A stretch of DNA of 64,000 nt. Origin: Fasciola hepatica. Lineage: Eukaryota; Platyhelminthes; Trematoda; Plagiorchiida; Fasciolidae. The position numbers were made by a program, and so were the translations under genes. The notes beneath the pieces are model-generated. The model had not been told where the DNA came from and did not search any database. It was given only the letters and a program-made list of their open reading frames with translations. The stretch is from assembly GCA_948099385.1 (NCBI GenBank), contig CANUEZ040000209.1:1426001-1490000 (forward strand), in the 5' to 3' direction. Positions 11,520 to 25,919 of the stretch are shown here, one piece after another (position 1 is the first letter of the stretch; every line of letters starts with the position of its first letter).

Positions 11520-14492
11520 GGCTATCCGATATGGGTCTCAACGCTTCGTTCAACAGATACACTACATCATATAGCACAATCCCCAAATTGGCTTCGGCTT
11601 TCGCTTTCGCTTCCAACGGTAACAATCAATTTCTCGCACACAGATCCAATCCTTTGTTCCATCACTTCTCTATTTATGTGCCTAATGAAAAACAAGGAAT
11701 TCCCTTATGAACAATCCCCACACAGATTGCTCATACAATGCAATAGAGCAGTAGCAGAGTAGATTTGTATAATATGATTCTCCATGCAGCTTGAACACTG
11801 AACTGACCATTGAAAATGATGGAAGCACTGTACAGCTGTTTGATCCGCTAAGGGAATCATGAGCATTGCACATGGACAGAGCCCACACGGGGACACGAAC
11901 AAGGGTTGGGGTGAACGATTGTCAGTCGAACACCCAAACCACAAGGCTATCCGATATGGGTCTCAACGCTTTGTTCAACAGATACACTACATCATATAGC
12001 ACAATCCCCAAATTGGCTTCGGCTTTCGCTTTCGCTTTGAACGGTAACAACCAAATTCTCGCACACCGACGCAATCCTATGTTCCATCACTTCTCTATTT
12101 TTGGGCCTAAGTAAAACCAAGGCATTCCCTTATGAAAAATCCACACAGATTGCTCATACAATGCAATAAAGCAGTAGCAGAGTAGATTTGTATAATATGA
12201 TTCTCCATGCAGCTTGAACACTGAACTGACCATTGGAAATTCTGGAAGCACTGTACAGCTGTTTGATCCGCTAAGGGAATCATGGGCATTGCACATGGAC
12301 AGAGCCCACACGGGGACACGAACAAGGGTTGGGGTGAACGAATGTCAGTCGAACACCCAAACCACAAGGCTATCCGATATGGGTCTGAACGATTTGTTAA
12401 ACAGATACACTACATCATATAGCACAATCCCCAAATTGGCTTCGGCTTTCGCTTTCGCTTTGAACGGTAACAACCAAATTCTCGCACACCGATCCAATCC
12501 TATGTTCCATCAGTTCTCTATTTATGGGCCTCAGTAAAACCAAGGCATTCCCTTATGAACAATCCCCACACAGATTGCTCATACAATGCAATAGAGCAGT
12601 CGCAGAGTAGATTTGTATAATATGATTCTCCATGCAGCTTGAACACTGAACTGACCATTGAAAATGATGGAAGCACTGTACAGCTGTTTGATCCGCTAAG
12701 GGAATCATGAGCATTGCACATGGACAGAGCCCACACGGGGACACGAACAAGGGTTGGGGTGAACGATTGTCAGTCGAACACCCAAACCACAAGGCTATCC
12801 GATATGGGTCTCAACGCTTTGTTCAACAGATACACTACATCATATAGCACAATCCCCAAATTGGCTTCGGCTTTCGCTTTGGCTTTGAACGGTAACAATC
12901 AAATTCTCGCACACAGATCCAATCCTTTGTTCCATCACTTCTCTATTTATGGGCCTAAGTAAAACCAAGGCATTCCCTTATGAACAATCCCCACACAGAT
13001 TGCTCATACAATGCAATAGAGCAGTAGCAGAGTAGATTTGTATAATATGATTCTCCATGCAGCTTGAACACTGAACTGACCATTGAAAATGATGGAAGCA
13101 CTGTACAGCTGTTTGATCCGCTAAGGGAATCATGAGCATTGCACATGGACAGAGCCCACACGGGGACACGAACAAGGGTTGGGGTGAACGATTGTCAGTC
13201 GAACACCCAAACCACAAGGCTATCCGATATGGGTCTCAACGCTTTGTTCAACAGATACACTACATCATATAGCACAATCCCCAAATTGGCTTCGGCTTTC
13301 GCTTTGGCTTTGAACGGTAACAATCAAATTCTCGCACACAGATCAAATCCTTTGTTCCATCACTTCTCTATTTATGGGCCTAAGTAAAACCAAGGCATTC
13401 CCTCATGAACAATCCACACCGATTGCTCATACAATGCAATAGAGCAGTAGCAGAGTAGATTTGTATAATATGATTCTCCATGCAGCTTGAACACTGAACT
13501 GACCATTGAAAATGATGGAAGCACTGTACAGCTGTTTGATCCGCTAAGGGAATCATGAGCATTGCACATGGACAGAGCCCACACGGGGACACGAATAAGG
13601 GTTGGGGTGAACGATTGTCAGTCGAACACCCAAACCACAAGGCTATCCGATATGGGTCTCAACGCTTTGTTCAACAGATACACTACATCATATAGCACAA
13701 TCCCCAAATTGGCTTCGGCTTTCGCTTTCGCTTTCGCTTTGAACGGTAACAACCAAATTCTCGCACACCGATCCAATCCTATGTGCCATCACTTCTCTAT
13801 TTATGGGCCTAAGTAAAACCAAGGCATTCCCTTATGAAAAATCCACACAGATTGCTCATACAATGCAATAGAGCAGTAGCAGAGTAGATTTGCATAATAT
13901 GATTCTCCATGCAGCTTGAACAGTGAACTGACCATTGAAAATGATGGAAGCACTGTACAGCTGTTTGATCCGCTAAGGGAATCATGAGCATTGCACATGG
14001 ACAGAGCCCACACGGGGACACGAACAAGGGTTGGGGTGAACGAATGTCAGTCGAACACCCAAAGCACAAGGCTATCCGATATGGGTCTGAACGCTTTGTT
14101 CAACAGATACACTACATCATATAGCACAATCCCCAAATTGGCTTCGGCTTTCGCTTTCGCTTTGAACGGTAACAATCAAATTCTCGCACACAGATCCAAT
14201 CCTTTGTTCCATCACTTCTCTATTTATGGGCCTAAGTAAAACCAAGGCATTCCCTTATGAACAATCCACACAGATTGCTCATACAATGCAATAGAGCAGT
14301 AGCAGAGTAGATTTGCATAATATGATTCTCCATGCAGCTTGAACAGTGAACTGACCATTGAAAATGATGGAAGCACTGTACAGCTGTTTGATCCGCTAAG
14401 GGAATCATGAGCATTGCACATGGACAGAGCCCACACGGGGACACGAACAAGGGTTGGGGTGAACGAATGTCAGTCGAACACCCAAACCACAA
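11520..14492. repeat. Seven-monomer block related to the tetramer units downstream
   Basis: Monomers start at 11520, 11945, 12368, 12793, 13218, 13641 and 14070. The first three correspond in order to 14493, 14916 and 15339 at an offset of about 2,971 bp. Shared marks are TATGTGCCTAAT with CAAGGAATTCC, then CTATTTTTGGGCC and ATTGGAAATTCTGG, then TTGTTAAACAG. The fourth (12793) resembles 15762 by TTTGGC and CACAGATCC. The last two were not duplicated in the tetramer. Confidence 0.7.
13641..14069. repeat. Long monomer, 429 bp, hexamer expansion
   Basis: This monomer has one extra TTTCGC unit (+6 bp) without the CC insertion. It is an independent or exchanged second occurrence of the expansion seen at 3885. 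Confidence 0.9.
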
Positions 14493-16186
14493 GGCTATCC
14501 GATATGGGTCTCAACGCTTCGTTCAACAGATACACTACATCATATAGCACAATCCCCAAATTGGCTTCGGCTTTCGCTTTTGCTTCGAACGGTAACAATC
14601 AAATTCTCGCACACAGATCCAATCCTGTGTTCCATCACTTCTCTATTTATGTGCCTAATCAAAAACAAGGAATTCCCTTATGCACATACCACACAGATTG
14701 CTCATACAATGCAATAGAGCAGTAGCAGAGTAGATTTGTATAATATGATTCTCCATGCAGCTTGAACACTGAACTGACCATTGAAAATGATGGAAGCACT
14801 GTACAGCTGTTTGATCCGCTAAGGGAATCATGAGCATTGCACATGGACAGAGCCCACACGGGGACACGAACAAGGGTTGGGGTGAACGATTGTCAGTCGA
14901 ACACCCAAACCACAAGGCTATCCGATATGGGTCTCAACGCTTTGTTCAACAGATACACTACATCATATAGCACAATCCCCAAATTGGCTTCGGCTTTCGC
15001 TTTGGCTTTGAACGGTAACAATCAAATTCTCGCACACAGATCAAATCCTTTGTTCCATCACTTCTCTATTTTTGGGCCTAAGTAAAACCAAGGCATTCCC
15101 TTATGAAAAATCCACACAGATTGCTCATACAATGCAAAGGATCAGTAGCAGAGTAGATTTGTATAATATGATTCTCCATGCAGCTTGAACACTGAACTGA
15201 CCATTGGAAATTCTGGAAGCACTGTACAGCTGTTTGATCCGCTAAGGGAATCATGGGCATTGCACATGGACAGAGCCCACACGGGGACACGAACAAGGGT
15301 TGGGGTGAACGAATGTCAGTCGAACACCCAAACCACAAGGCTATCCGATATGGGTCTGAACGCTTTGTTAAACAGATACACTACATCATATAGCACAATC
15401 CCCAAATTGGCTTCGGCTTTCGCTTTCGCTTTGAACGGTAACAACCAAATTCTCGCACACCGATCCAATCCTATGTGCCATCACTTCTCTATTTATGGGC
15501 CTAAGTAAAACCAAGGCATTCCCTTATGAAAAATCCACACAGATTGCTCATACAATGCAATAGATCAGTAGCAGAGTAGATTTGTATAATATGATTCTCC
15601 ATGCAGCTTGAACACTGAACTGACCATTGAAAATGATGGAAGCACTGTACAGCTGTTTGATCCGCTAAGGGAATCATGAGCATTGCACATGGACAGAGCC
15701 CACACGGGGACACGAACAAGGGTTGGGGTGAACGAATGTCAGTCGAACACCCAAAGCACAAGGCTATCCGATATGGGTCTGAACGCTTTGTTCAACAGAT
15801 ACACTACATCATATAGCACAATCCCCAAATTGGCTTCGGCTTTCGCTTTGGCTTTGAACGGTAACAATCAAATTCTCGCACACAGATCCAATCCTTTGTT
15901 CCATCACTTCTCTATTTATGGGCCTAAGTAAAACCAAGGCCTTCCTTTATGAAATATCCCCGCACAGATTGCTCATACAATGCAATAGAGCAGTAGCAGA
16001 GTAGATTTGTATAATATGATTCTCCATGCAGCTTGAACACTGAACTGACCATTGAAAATGATGGAAGCACTGTACAGCTGTTTGATCCGCTAAGGGAATC
16101 ATGAGCATTGCACATGGACAGAGCCCACACGGGGACACGAACAAGGGTTGGGGTGAACGAATGTCAGTCGAACACCCAAACCACAA
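14493..16186. repeat. Tetramer higher-order unit, copy 1 (1,694 bp)
   Basis: Monomers 14493, 14916, 15339 and 15762. Ordered marks: TATGTGCCTAATC with TTATGCACATACC; then CAGATCAAATCC, CTATTTTTGGGCC, ATGCAAAGGATCAG and GGAAATTCTGG; then GCTTTGTTAAACAG; then CAAGGCCTTCC with AAATATCCCCGC. Confidence 0.9.
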
Positions 16187-17882
16187 GGCTATCCGATATG
16201 GGTCTCAACGCTTCGTTCAACAGATACACTACATCATATAGCACAATCCCCAAATTGGCTTCGGCTTTCGCTTTCGCTTCGAACGGTAACAATCAAATTC
16301 TCGCACACAGATCCAATCCTGTGTTCCATCACTTCTCTATTTATGTGCCTAATCAAAAACAAGGAATTCCCTTATGCACATACCACACAGATTGCTCATA
16401 CAATGCAATAGAGCAGTAGCAGAGTAGATTTGTATAATATGATTCTCCATGCAGCTTGAACACTGAACTGACCATTGAAAATGATGGAAGCACTGTACAG
16501 CTGTTTGATCCGCTAAGGGAATCATGAGCATTGCACATGGACAGAGCCCACACGGGGACACGAACAAGGGTTGGGGTGAACGATTGTCAGTCGAACACCC
16601 AAACCACAAGGCTATCCGATATGGGTCTCAACGCTTTGTTCAACAGATACACTACATCATATAGCACAATCCCCAAATTGGCTTCGGCTTTCGCTTTGGC
16701 TTTGAACGGTAACAATCAAATTCTCGCACACAGATCAAATCCTTTGTTCCATCACTTCTCTATTTTTGGGCCTAAGTAAAACCAAGGCATTCCCTTATGA
16801 AAAATCCACACAGATTGCTCATACAATGCAAAGGATCAGTAGCAGAGTAGATTTGTATAATATGATTCTCCATGCAGCTTGAACACTGAACTGACCATTG
16901 GAAATTCTGGAAGCACTGTACAGCTGTTTGATCCGCTAAGGGAATCATGGGCATTGCACATGGACAGAGCCCACACGGGGACACGAACAAGGGTTGGGGT
17001 GAACGAATGTCAGTCGAACACCCAAACCACAAGGCTATCCGATATGGGTCTGAACGCTTTGTTAAACAGATACACTACATCATATAGCACAATCCCCAAA
17101 TTGGCTTCGGCTTTCGCTTTGGCTTTGAACGGTAACAACCAAATTCTCGCACACCGATCCAATCCTATGTTCCATCACTTCTCTATTTATGGGCCTAAGT
17201 AAAACCAAGGCATTCCCTTATGAACAATCCCCACACAGATTGCTCATACAATGCAATAGAGCAGTAGCAGAGTAGATTTGTATAATATGATTCTCCATGC
17301 AGCTTGAACACTGAACTGACCATTGAAAATGATGGAAGCACTGTACAGCTGTTTGATCCGCTAAGGGAATCATGAGCATTGCACATGGACAGAGCCCACA
17401 CGGGGACACGAACAAGGGTTGGGGTGAACGATTGTCAGTCGAACACCCAAACCACAAGGCTATCCGATATGGGTCTCAACGCTTTGTTCAACAGATACAC
17501 TACATCATATAGCACAATCCCCAAATTGGCTTCGGCTTTCGCTTTGGCTTTGAACGGTAACAATCAAATTCTCGCACACAGATCCAATCCTTTGTTCCAT
17601 CACTTCTCTATTTATGGGCCTAAGTAAAACCAAGGCCTTCCTTTATGAAATATCCCCGCACAGATTGCTCATACAATGCAATAGAGCAGTAGCAGAGTAG
17701 ATTTGTATAATATGATTCTCCATGCAGCTTGAACACTGAACTGACCATTGAAAATGATGGAAGCACTGTACAGCTGTTTGATCCGCTAAGGGAATCATGA
17801 GCATTGCACATGGACAGAGCCCACACGGGGACACGAACAAGGGTTGGGGTGAACGATTGTCATTCGAACACCCAAACCACAA
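16187..17882. repeat. Tetramer higher-order unit, copy 2 (1,696 bp)
   Basis: Monomers 16187, 16610, 17033 and 17458 repeat the ordered marks of 14493-16186. The third monomer departs: TTTGGC replaces TTTCGC, ATGTTCC replaces ATGTGCC, and AATCCCCACACAG replaces AAAAATCCACACAG. The fourth starts GGTCTCAACG instead of GGTCTGAACG. The change is confined to about one monomer, which suggests gene conversion after duplication. Confidence 0.88.
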
Positions 17883-20800
17883 GGCTATCCGATATGGGTC
17901 TCAACGCTTTGTTCAACAGATACACTACATCATATAGCACAATCCCCAAATTGGCTTCGGCTTTCGCTTTGGCTTTGAACGGTAACAAACAAATGCTCGC
18001 ACACAGATCAAATCCTTTGTTCCATCACTTCTCTATTTATGAGCCTAAGTAAAACCAAGGCATTCCGTCATGAACAATCCACACCGATTGCTCATACAAT
18101 GCAATAGAGCAGTAGCAGAGTAGATTTGTATAATATGATTCTCCATGCAGCTTGAACACTGAACTGATCATTGAAAATGATGGAAGCACTGTACAGCTGT
18201 TTGATCCGCTAAGGGAATCATGAGCATTGCACATGGACAGAGCCCACACGGGGACACGAATAAGGGTTGGGGTGAACGATTGTCAGTCGAACACCCAAAC
18301 CACAAGGCTATCCGATATGGGTCTCAACGCTTTGTTCAACAGATACACTACATCATATAGCACAATCCCCAAATTGGCTTCGGCTTTCGCTTTCGCTTTG
18401 AACGGTAACAACCAAATTCTCGCACACCGATCCAATCCTATGTTCCATCACTTCTCTATTTTTGGGCCTAAGTAAAACCAAGGCATTCCCTTATGAAAAA
18501 TCCACACAGATTGCTCATACAATGCAATAGAGCAGTAGCAGAGTAGATTTATATAAAATGATTCTCCATGCAGCTTGAACAGTGAACTGACCATTGAAAA
18601 TGATGGAAGCACTGTACAGCTCTTTGATCCGCTAAGGGAATCATGAGCATTGCACATGGACAGAGCCCACACGGGGACACGAACAAGGGTTGGGGTGAAC
18701 GAATGTCAGTCGAACACCCAAACCACAAGGCTATCCGATATGGGTCTCAACGCTTTGTTCAACAGATACACTACATCATATAGCACAATCCCCAAATTGG
18801 CTTCGGCTTTCGCTTTCGCTTTGAACGGTAACAACCAAATTCTCGCACACCGATCCAATCCTATGTTCCATCACTTCTCTATTTATGGGCCTAAGTAAAA
18901 CCAAGGCATTTCCTTATGAACAATCCACACAGATTGCTCATACAATGCAATAGAGCAGTAGCAGAGTAGATTTGTATAACATGATTCTCCATGCAGCTTG
19001 AACACTGAACTGACCATTGAAAATGATGGAAGCACTGTACAGCTGTTTGATCCGCTAAGGGAATCATGAGCATTGCACATGGACAGAGCCCACACGGGGA
19101 CACGAACAAGGGTTGGGGTGAACGAATGTCAGTCGAACACCCAAACCACAAGGCTATCCGATATGGGTCTCAACGCTTTGTTCAACAGATACACTACATC
19201 ATATAGCACAATCCCCAAATTGGCTTCGGCTTTCGCTTTCGCTTTGAACGGTAACAATCAAATTCTCGCACACAGATCCAATCCTTTGTTCCATCACTTC
19301 TCTATTTATGGGCCTAATCACAAACAAGGAATTCCCTTATGCACAATCCACACAGATTGCTCATACAATGCAATAGAGCAGTAGCAGAGTAGATTTGTAT
19401 AATATGATTCTCCATGCAGCTTGAACACTGAACTGACCATTGCAAATGATGGAAGCACTGTACAGCTGTTTGATCCGCTAAGGGAATCATGAGCATTGCA
19501 CATGGACAGAGCCCACACGGGGACACGAAGAAGGGTTGGGGTGAACGAATGTCAGTCGAACACCCAAACCACAAGGCTATCCGATATGGGTCTCAACGCT
19601 TTGTTCAACAGATACACTAAATCATATGGCACAATCCCCAAATTGGCTTCGGCTTTCGCTTTCGCTTTGAACGGTAACAACCAAATTTTCGCACACCGAT
19701 CCAATCCTATGTGCCATCACTTCTCTATTTATGGGCCTAAGTAAAACCAAGGCATTCCCTCATGAACAATCCACACCGATTGCTCATACAATGCAATAGA
19801 GCAGTAGCAGAGTAGATTTGTATAACATGATTCTCCATGCAGCTTGAACACTGAACTGACCATTGAAAATGATGGAAGCACTGTACAGCTGTTTGATCCG
19901 CTAAGGGAATCACGAGCATTGCACATGGACAGAGCCCACACGGGGACACGAACAAGGGTTGGGGTGAACGAATGTCAGTCGAAAACCCAAACCACAAGGC
20001 TATTCGATATGGGTCTCAACGCTTCGTTCAACATATACAATACATGATATAGCACAATCCCCAAATTGGCTTCGGCTTTCGCTTTGGCTTTGAACGGTAA
20101 CAATCAAATTCTCGCACACAGATCCAATCCTGTGTTCCATCACTTCTCTATTTATGGGCCTAAGTAAAACCAAGGCATTCCCTTATGAACAATCCACACA
20201 GATTGCTCATACAATGCAATGGAGCATGGCACAGTATATTTGTATAATATGATTCTCCATGCAGCTTGAACACTGAACTGACCATTGAAAATGATGGAAG
20301 CACTGTACAGCTGTTTGATCCGCTAAGGCAATCATGAGCATTGCACATGGACAGAGCCCACACGGGGACACGAAAAGGGTTGGAGTGAACGATTGTCAGT
20401 CGAACACCCAAACCACAAGGCTATCCGATATGGGTCTCAACGCTTCGTTCAACATATATAAATACATGATATAGCACAATCCCCAAATTGGCTTCGGCTT
20501 TCGCATTGGCTTTGAACGGTAACAACCAAATTCTCGCACACCGATCCAATCCTATGTTCCATCACTTCTCTATTTATGGGCCTAAGTAAAACCAAGGCAT
20601 TCCTTTATGAAATATCCCCGCACAGATTGCTCATACAATGCAATAGAGCAGTAGCAGAGTAGATTTGTATAATATGATTCTCCATGCAGCTTGAACACTG
20701 AACTGACCATTGAAAATGATGGAAGCACTGTACAGCTGTTTGATCCGCTAAAGGAATCATGGGCATTGCACATGGACAGAGCCCACATGGGGACACGAAC

Positions 20801-23382
20801 AAGGGTTGGGGTGAACGATTGTCAGTCGAACACCCAAACCACAAGGCTATCCGATATGGGTCTCAACGCTTCGTTCAACAGATACATTACATGATATAGC
20901 ACAATCCCCATATTGGCTTCGGCTTTCGCTTTCGCTTTGAACGGTAACAATCAAATTCTCGCACACAGATCCAAACCTATGTGCCATCACTTCTCTATTT
21001 ATGGGCCTAATCAAAACCAAGGAATTCCCTTATGCACAATCCACACTGATTGCTCATACAATGCAATAGAGCAGTAGCAGAGTAGATTTGTATAATATGA
21101 TTCTCCATGCAGCTTGAACAGTGAACTGACCATTGAAAATGATGGAAGCACTGTACAGCTGTTTGATCCGCTGAGGGAATCATGAGCATTACACATGGAC
21201 AGAGCCCACACGGGGACACGAATAAGGGTTGGGGTGAACGATTGTCAGTCGAACACCCAAACCACAAGGCTATCCGATATGGGTCTCAACGCTTTGTTCA
21301 ACAGATACACTACATCATATAGCACAATCCCCAAATTGGCTTCGGCTTTCGCTTTCGCTTTGAACGGTAACAACCAAATTCTCGCACACCGATCTAATCC
21401 TATGTTCCATCACTTCTCTATTTATGGGCCTAAGTAAAACCAAGGCATTCCCTTATGAACAATCCACACAGAATGCTCATGCAATGCAATAGAGCAGTAG
21501 CAGAGTAGATTTGTATAATATGATTCTCCATGCAGCTTGAACACTGAACTGACCATTGAAAATGATGGAAGCACTGTACAGCTGTTTGATCCGCTAAGGG
21601 AATCATGGGCATTGCACATGGACAGAGCCCACACGGGGACACGAACAAGGGTTGGGGTGAACGAATGTCAGTCGAACACCCAAACCACAAGGCTATCCGA
21701 TATGGGTCTCAACGCTTTGTTCAACAGATACACTACATCATATAGCACAATCCCCAAATTGGCTTCGGCTTTCGCTTTCGCTTTGAACGGTAACAACCAA
21801 ATTCTCGCACACCGATCCAATCCTATGTGCCATCACTTCTCTATTTATGGGCCTAAGTAAAACCAAGGCATTCCCTTATGAACAATCCACACAGATTGCT
21901 CATACAATGCAATGGAGCAGTATCAGAGTAGATTTGCATAATATGATTCTCCATGCAGCTTGAACACTGAACTGACCATTGAAAATGATGGAAGCACTGT
22001 ACAGCTGTTTGATCCGCTAAGGGAATCATGAGCATTGCACATGGACAGAGCCCACACGGGGACACGAATAAGGGTTGGGGTGAACGATTGTCAGTCGAAC
22101 ACCCAAACCACAAGGCTATCCGATATGGGTCTCAACGCTTTGTTCAACAGATTCACTACATCATATAGCACAATCCCCAAATTGGCATCGGCTTTCGCTT
22201 TGGCTTTGAACGGTAACAACCAAATTCTCGCACACCGATCCAACCCTATGTTCCATCACTTCTCTATTTATGGGCCTAAGTAAAACCAAGGCATTCCCTT
22301 ATGAACAATCCACACAGATTGCTCATACAATGCAATAGAGCAGTAGCAGAGTAGATTTGTATAATATGATTCTCCATGCAGCTTGAACACTGAACTGACC
22401 ATTGAAAATGATGGAATCACTGTACAGCTGTTTGATCCGCTAAGGGAATCATGAGCATTGCACATGGACAGAGCCCACACGGGGACACGAACAAGGGTTG
22501 GGGTGAACGAATGTCAGTCGAACACCCAAACCACAAGGCTATCCGATATGGGTCTCAACGCTTTGTTCAACAGATACACTTCATCATATAGCACAATCCC
22601 CAAATTGGCTTCGGCTTTCGCTTTCGCTTTGAACGGTAACAATCAAATTCTCGCACACCGATCCAATCCTATGTTCCATCACGTCTCTATTTATGGGTCT
22701 AAGTAAAACCAAGGCATTCCCTTATGAACAATCCCCACACAGATTGCTCATACAATGCAATGGAGCATGGCAGAGTATATTTGTATAATATGATTCTCCA
22801 TGCAGCTTGAACACTGAACTGACCATTGAAAATGATGGAAGCACTGTACAGCTGTTTGATCCGCTAAGGGAATCATGAGCATTGCACATGGACAGAGCCC
22901 ACACGGGGACACGAACAAGGGTTGGGGTGAACGATTGTCAGTCGAACACCCAAACCACAAGGCTATCCGATATGGGTCTGAACGCTTTGTTCAACATATA
23001 CACTACATCATATAGCACAATCCCCAAATTGGCTTCGGCTTTCGCTTTGGCTTTGAACGGTAACAACCAAATTCTCGCACACCGATCCAATCCTATGTTC
23101 CATCACTTCTCTATTTATGGCCTAAGTAAAACCAAGGCATTCGCTTATGAACAATCCACACCGACTGCTCATACAATGCAATAGAGCAGTAGCAGAGTAG
23201 ATTTGTATAATATGATTCTCCATGCAGCTTGAATACTGAACTGACCATTGAAAATGATGGAAGCACTGTACAGCTGTTTGATCCGCTAAGGGAATCATGA
23301 GCATTGCGCATGGACAGAGCCCACACGGGGACACGAACAAGGGTTGGGGTGAACGATTGTCAGTCGAACACCCAAACCACAA
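17883..23382. repeat. Satellite domain C3: 13 mosaic monomers
   Basis: Monomers start at 17883, 18306, 18729, 19152, 19575, 19998, 20419, 20845, 21268, 21691, 22114, 22537 and 22961. There is no clean higher-order unit. Single-monomer marks: CCTAATCACAAAC (19152) and CCTAATCAAAACC (20845) are partial matches to the TATGTGCCTAATC class. The 20419 unit has the one-base insertion CATATATAAATACATG that becomes frequent at 32-36 kb. The 22537 unit has CACTTCATC, seen again only at 24652. Confidence 0.85.
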
Positions 23383-24651
23383 GGCTATCCGATATGGGTC
23401 TCAACGCTTTGTTCAACAGATACAATACATGATATAGCACAATCCCCAAATTGGCTTCGGCTTTCGCTTTGGCTTTGAACGGTAACAACCAAATTCTCGC
23501 ACAACGATCTAATCCTATGTGCCATCACTTCTCCATTAAGGGGCTTAGTAAAACCAAGGCATTCCCTTATGAACAATCCCCACACAGATAGCTCATACAA
23601 TGCAATAGAGCAGTAGCAGAGTAGATTTGTATAATATGATTCTCCATGCAGCTTGAACACTGAACTGACCATTGAAAATGATGGAAGCACTGTACAGCTG
23701 TTTGATCCGCTAAGGGAATCATGAGCATTGCACATGGACAGAGCCCACACGGGGACACGAACAAGGGTTGGGGTGAACGATTGTCAGTCGAACACCCAAA
23801 CCATAAGGCTATCCGATATGGGTCTGTACGCTTTGTTCAACATATACAATACATGATATAGCACAATCCCCAAATTGGCTTCGGCTTTCGCTTTCGCTTT
23901 GAACGGTAACAACCAAATTCTCGCACAACGATCTAATCCTATGTTCCATCAATTCTCCATTTATGGGCCTAATTAAACCAAGGCATTCCCTCATGAACAA
24001 TCCACACAGATTGCTCATACAATGCAATAGAGCAGTAGCAGAGTAGATTTGTATAATATGATTCTCCATGCAGCTTGAATACTGAACTGACCATTGAAAA
24101 TGATGGAAGCACTGTACAGCTGTTTGATCCGCTAAGGGAATCATGAGCATTGCACATGGACAGAGCCCATACGGGGACTCGAACAAGGGTTGGGGTGAAC
24201 GAATGTCAGTCGAACACCCAAACCACAAGGCTATCCGTTATGGGTCTCAACGCTTTGTTCAACATATACACTACATCATATAGCACAATCCCCAAATTGG
24301 CTTCGGCTTTCGCTTTCGCTTTGAACGGTAACAATCAAATTCTCGCACGCCGATCCAATCCTATGTGCCATCACTTCTCTATTTATGGGCCTAAGTAAAA
24401 CCAAGGCATTCCCTTATGAACAATCCACAAAGAATGTTCATATAATGCAATGGAGCAGTCGCAGAGTAGATTTGTATAATATGATTCTCCATGCAGCTTG
24501 AACACTGAACTGACCATTGAAAATGATGGAAGCACTGTACAGCTGTTTGATCCGCTAAGGGAATCATGAGCATTGCACATGGACAGAGCCCACACGGGGA
24601 CACGAAGAAGGGTTGGGGTGAACGATTGTCAGTCGAACACACAAACCACAA
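23383..24651. repeat. Trimer higher-order unit, copy 1 (1,269 bp)
   Basis: Monomers 23383, 23807 and 24229. Marks: CTCCATTAAGGGGCTTAG; then GGTCTGTACG with GGGCCTAATTAAACC and GAGCCCATACGGGG; then CCGTTATGGG with CACAAAGAATGTTCAT and GAGCAGTCGCAG. All recur in the next three monomers. Confidence 0.88.
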
Positions 24652-25919
24652 GGCTATCCGATATGGGTCTCAACGCTTTGTTCAACAGATACACTTCATC
24701 ATATAGCACAATCCCCAAATTGGCTTCGGCTTTCGCTTTGGCTTTGAACGGTAACAATCAAATTCTCGCACAACGATCTAATCCTATGTGCCATCACTTC
24801 TCCATTAAGGGGCTTAGTAAAACCAAGGCATTCCCTTATGAACAATCCCCACACAGATTGCTCATACAATGCAATAGAGCATGGCAGAGTAGATTTGTAT
24901 AATATGATTCTCCATGCAGCTTGAACACTGAACTGACCATTGAAAATGATGGAAGCACTGTACAGCTGTTTGATCCGCTAAGGGAATCATGAGCATTGCA
25001 CATGGACAGAGCCCACACGGGGACACGAACAAGGGTTGGGGTGAACGATTGTCAGTCGAACACCCAAACCATAAGGCTATCCGATATGGGTCTGTACGCT
25101 TTGTTCAACATATACAATACATGATATAGCACAATCCCCAAATTGGCTTCGGCTTTCGCTTTGGCTTTGAACGGTAACAACCAAATTCTCGCACAACGAT
25201 CTAATCCTATGTTCCATCAATTCTCCATTTATGGGCCTAATTAAACCAAGGCATTCCCTCATGAACAATCCACACAGATTGCTCATACAATGCAATAGAG
25301 CAGTAGCAGAGTAGATTTGTATAATATGATTCTCCATGCAGCTTGAATACTGAACTGACCATTGAAAATGATGGAAGCACTGTACAGCTGTTTGATCCGC
25401 TAAGGGAATCATGAGCATTGCACATGGACAGAGCCCATACGGGGACACGAACAAGGGTTGGGGTGAACGAATGTCAGTCGAACACCCAAACCACAAGGCT
25501 ATCCGTTATGGGTCTCAACGCTTTGTTCAACATATACAATACATGATATAGCACAATCCCCAAATTGGCTTCGGCTTTCGCTTTCGCTTTGAACGGTAAC
25601 AATCAAATTCTCGCACACCGATCCAATCCTATGTGCCATCACTTCTCTATTTATGGGCCTAAGTAAAACCAAGGCATTCCCTTATGAACATTCCACAAAG
25701 AATGTTCATATAATGCAATGGAGCAGTCGCAGAGTAGATTTGTATAATATGATTCTCCATGCAGCTTGAACACTGAACTGACCATTGAAAATGATGGAAG
25801 CACTGTACAGCTGTTTGATCCGCAAAGGGAATCATGAGCATTGCACATGGACAGAGCCCACACGGGGACACGAAGAAGGGTTGGGGTGAACGATTGTCAG
25901 TCGAACACCCAAACCACAA
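24652..25919. repeat. Trimer higher-order unit, copy 2 (1,268 bp)
   Basis: Monomers 24652, 25075 and 25497 repeat the marks of 23383-24651. Differences include CACTTCATC and GAGCATGGCAG in the first monomer, and CGCAAAGGG with ACATTCC in the third. The last two monomers of this unit also begin the five-monomer repeat, so the two duplications overlap. Confidence 0.85.

Noticed and set aside
25077..25496. Longer 139-codon minus-strand frames (also 23809-24228 and 27191-27610)
   Set aside because: They are created by a single-base deletion (CCTAATTAAACC) that fuses two repeat frames. Copies are identical because the DNA block was duplicated, not because a protein is conserved.
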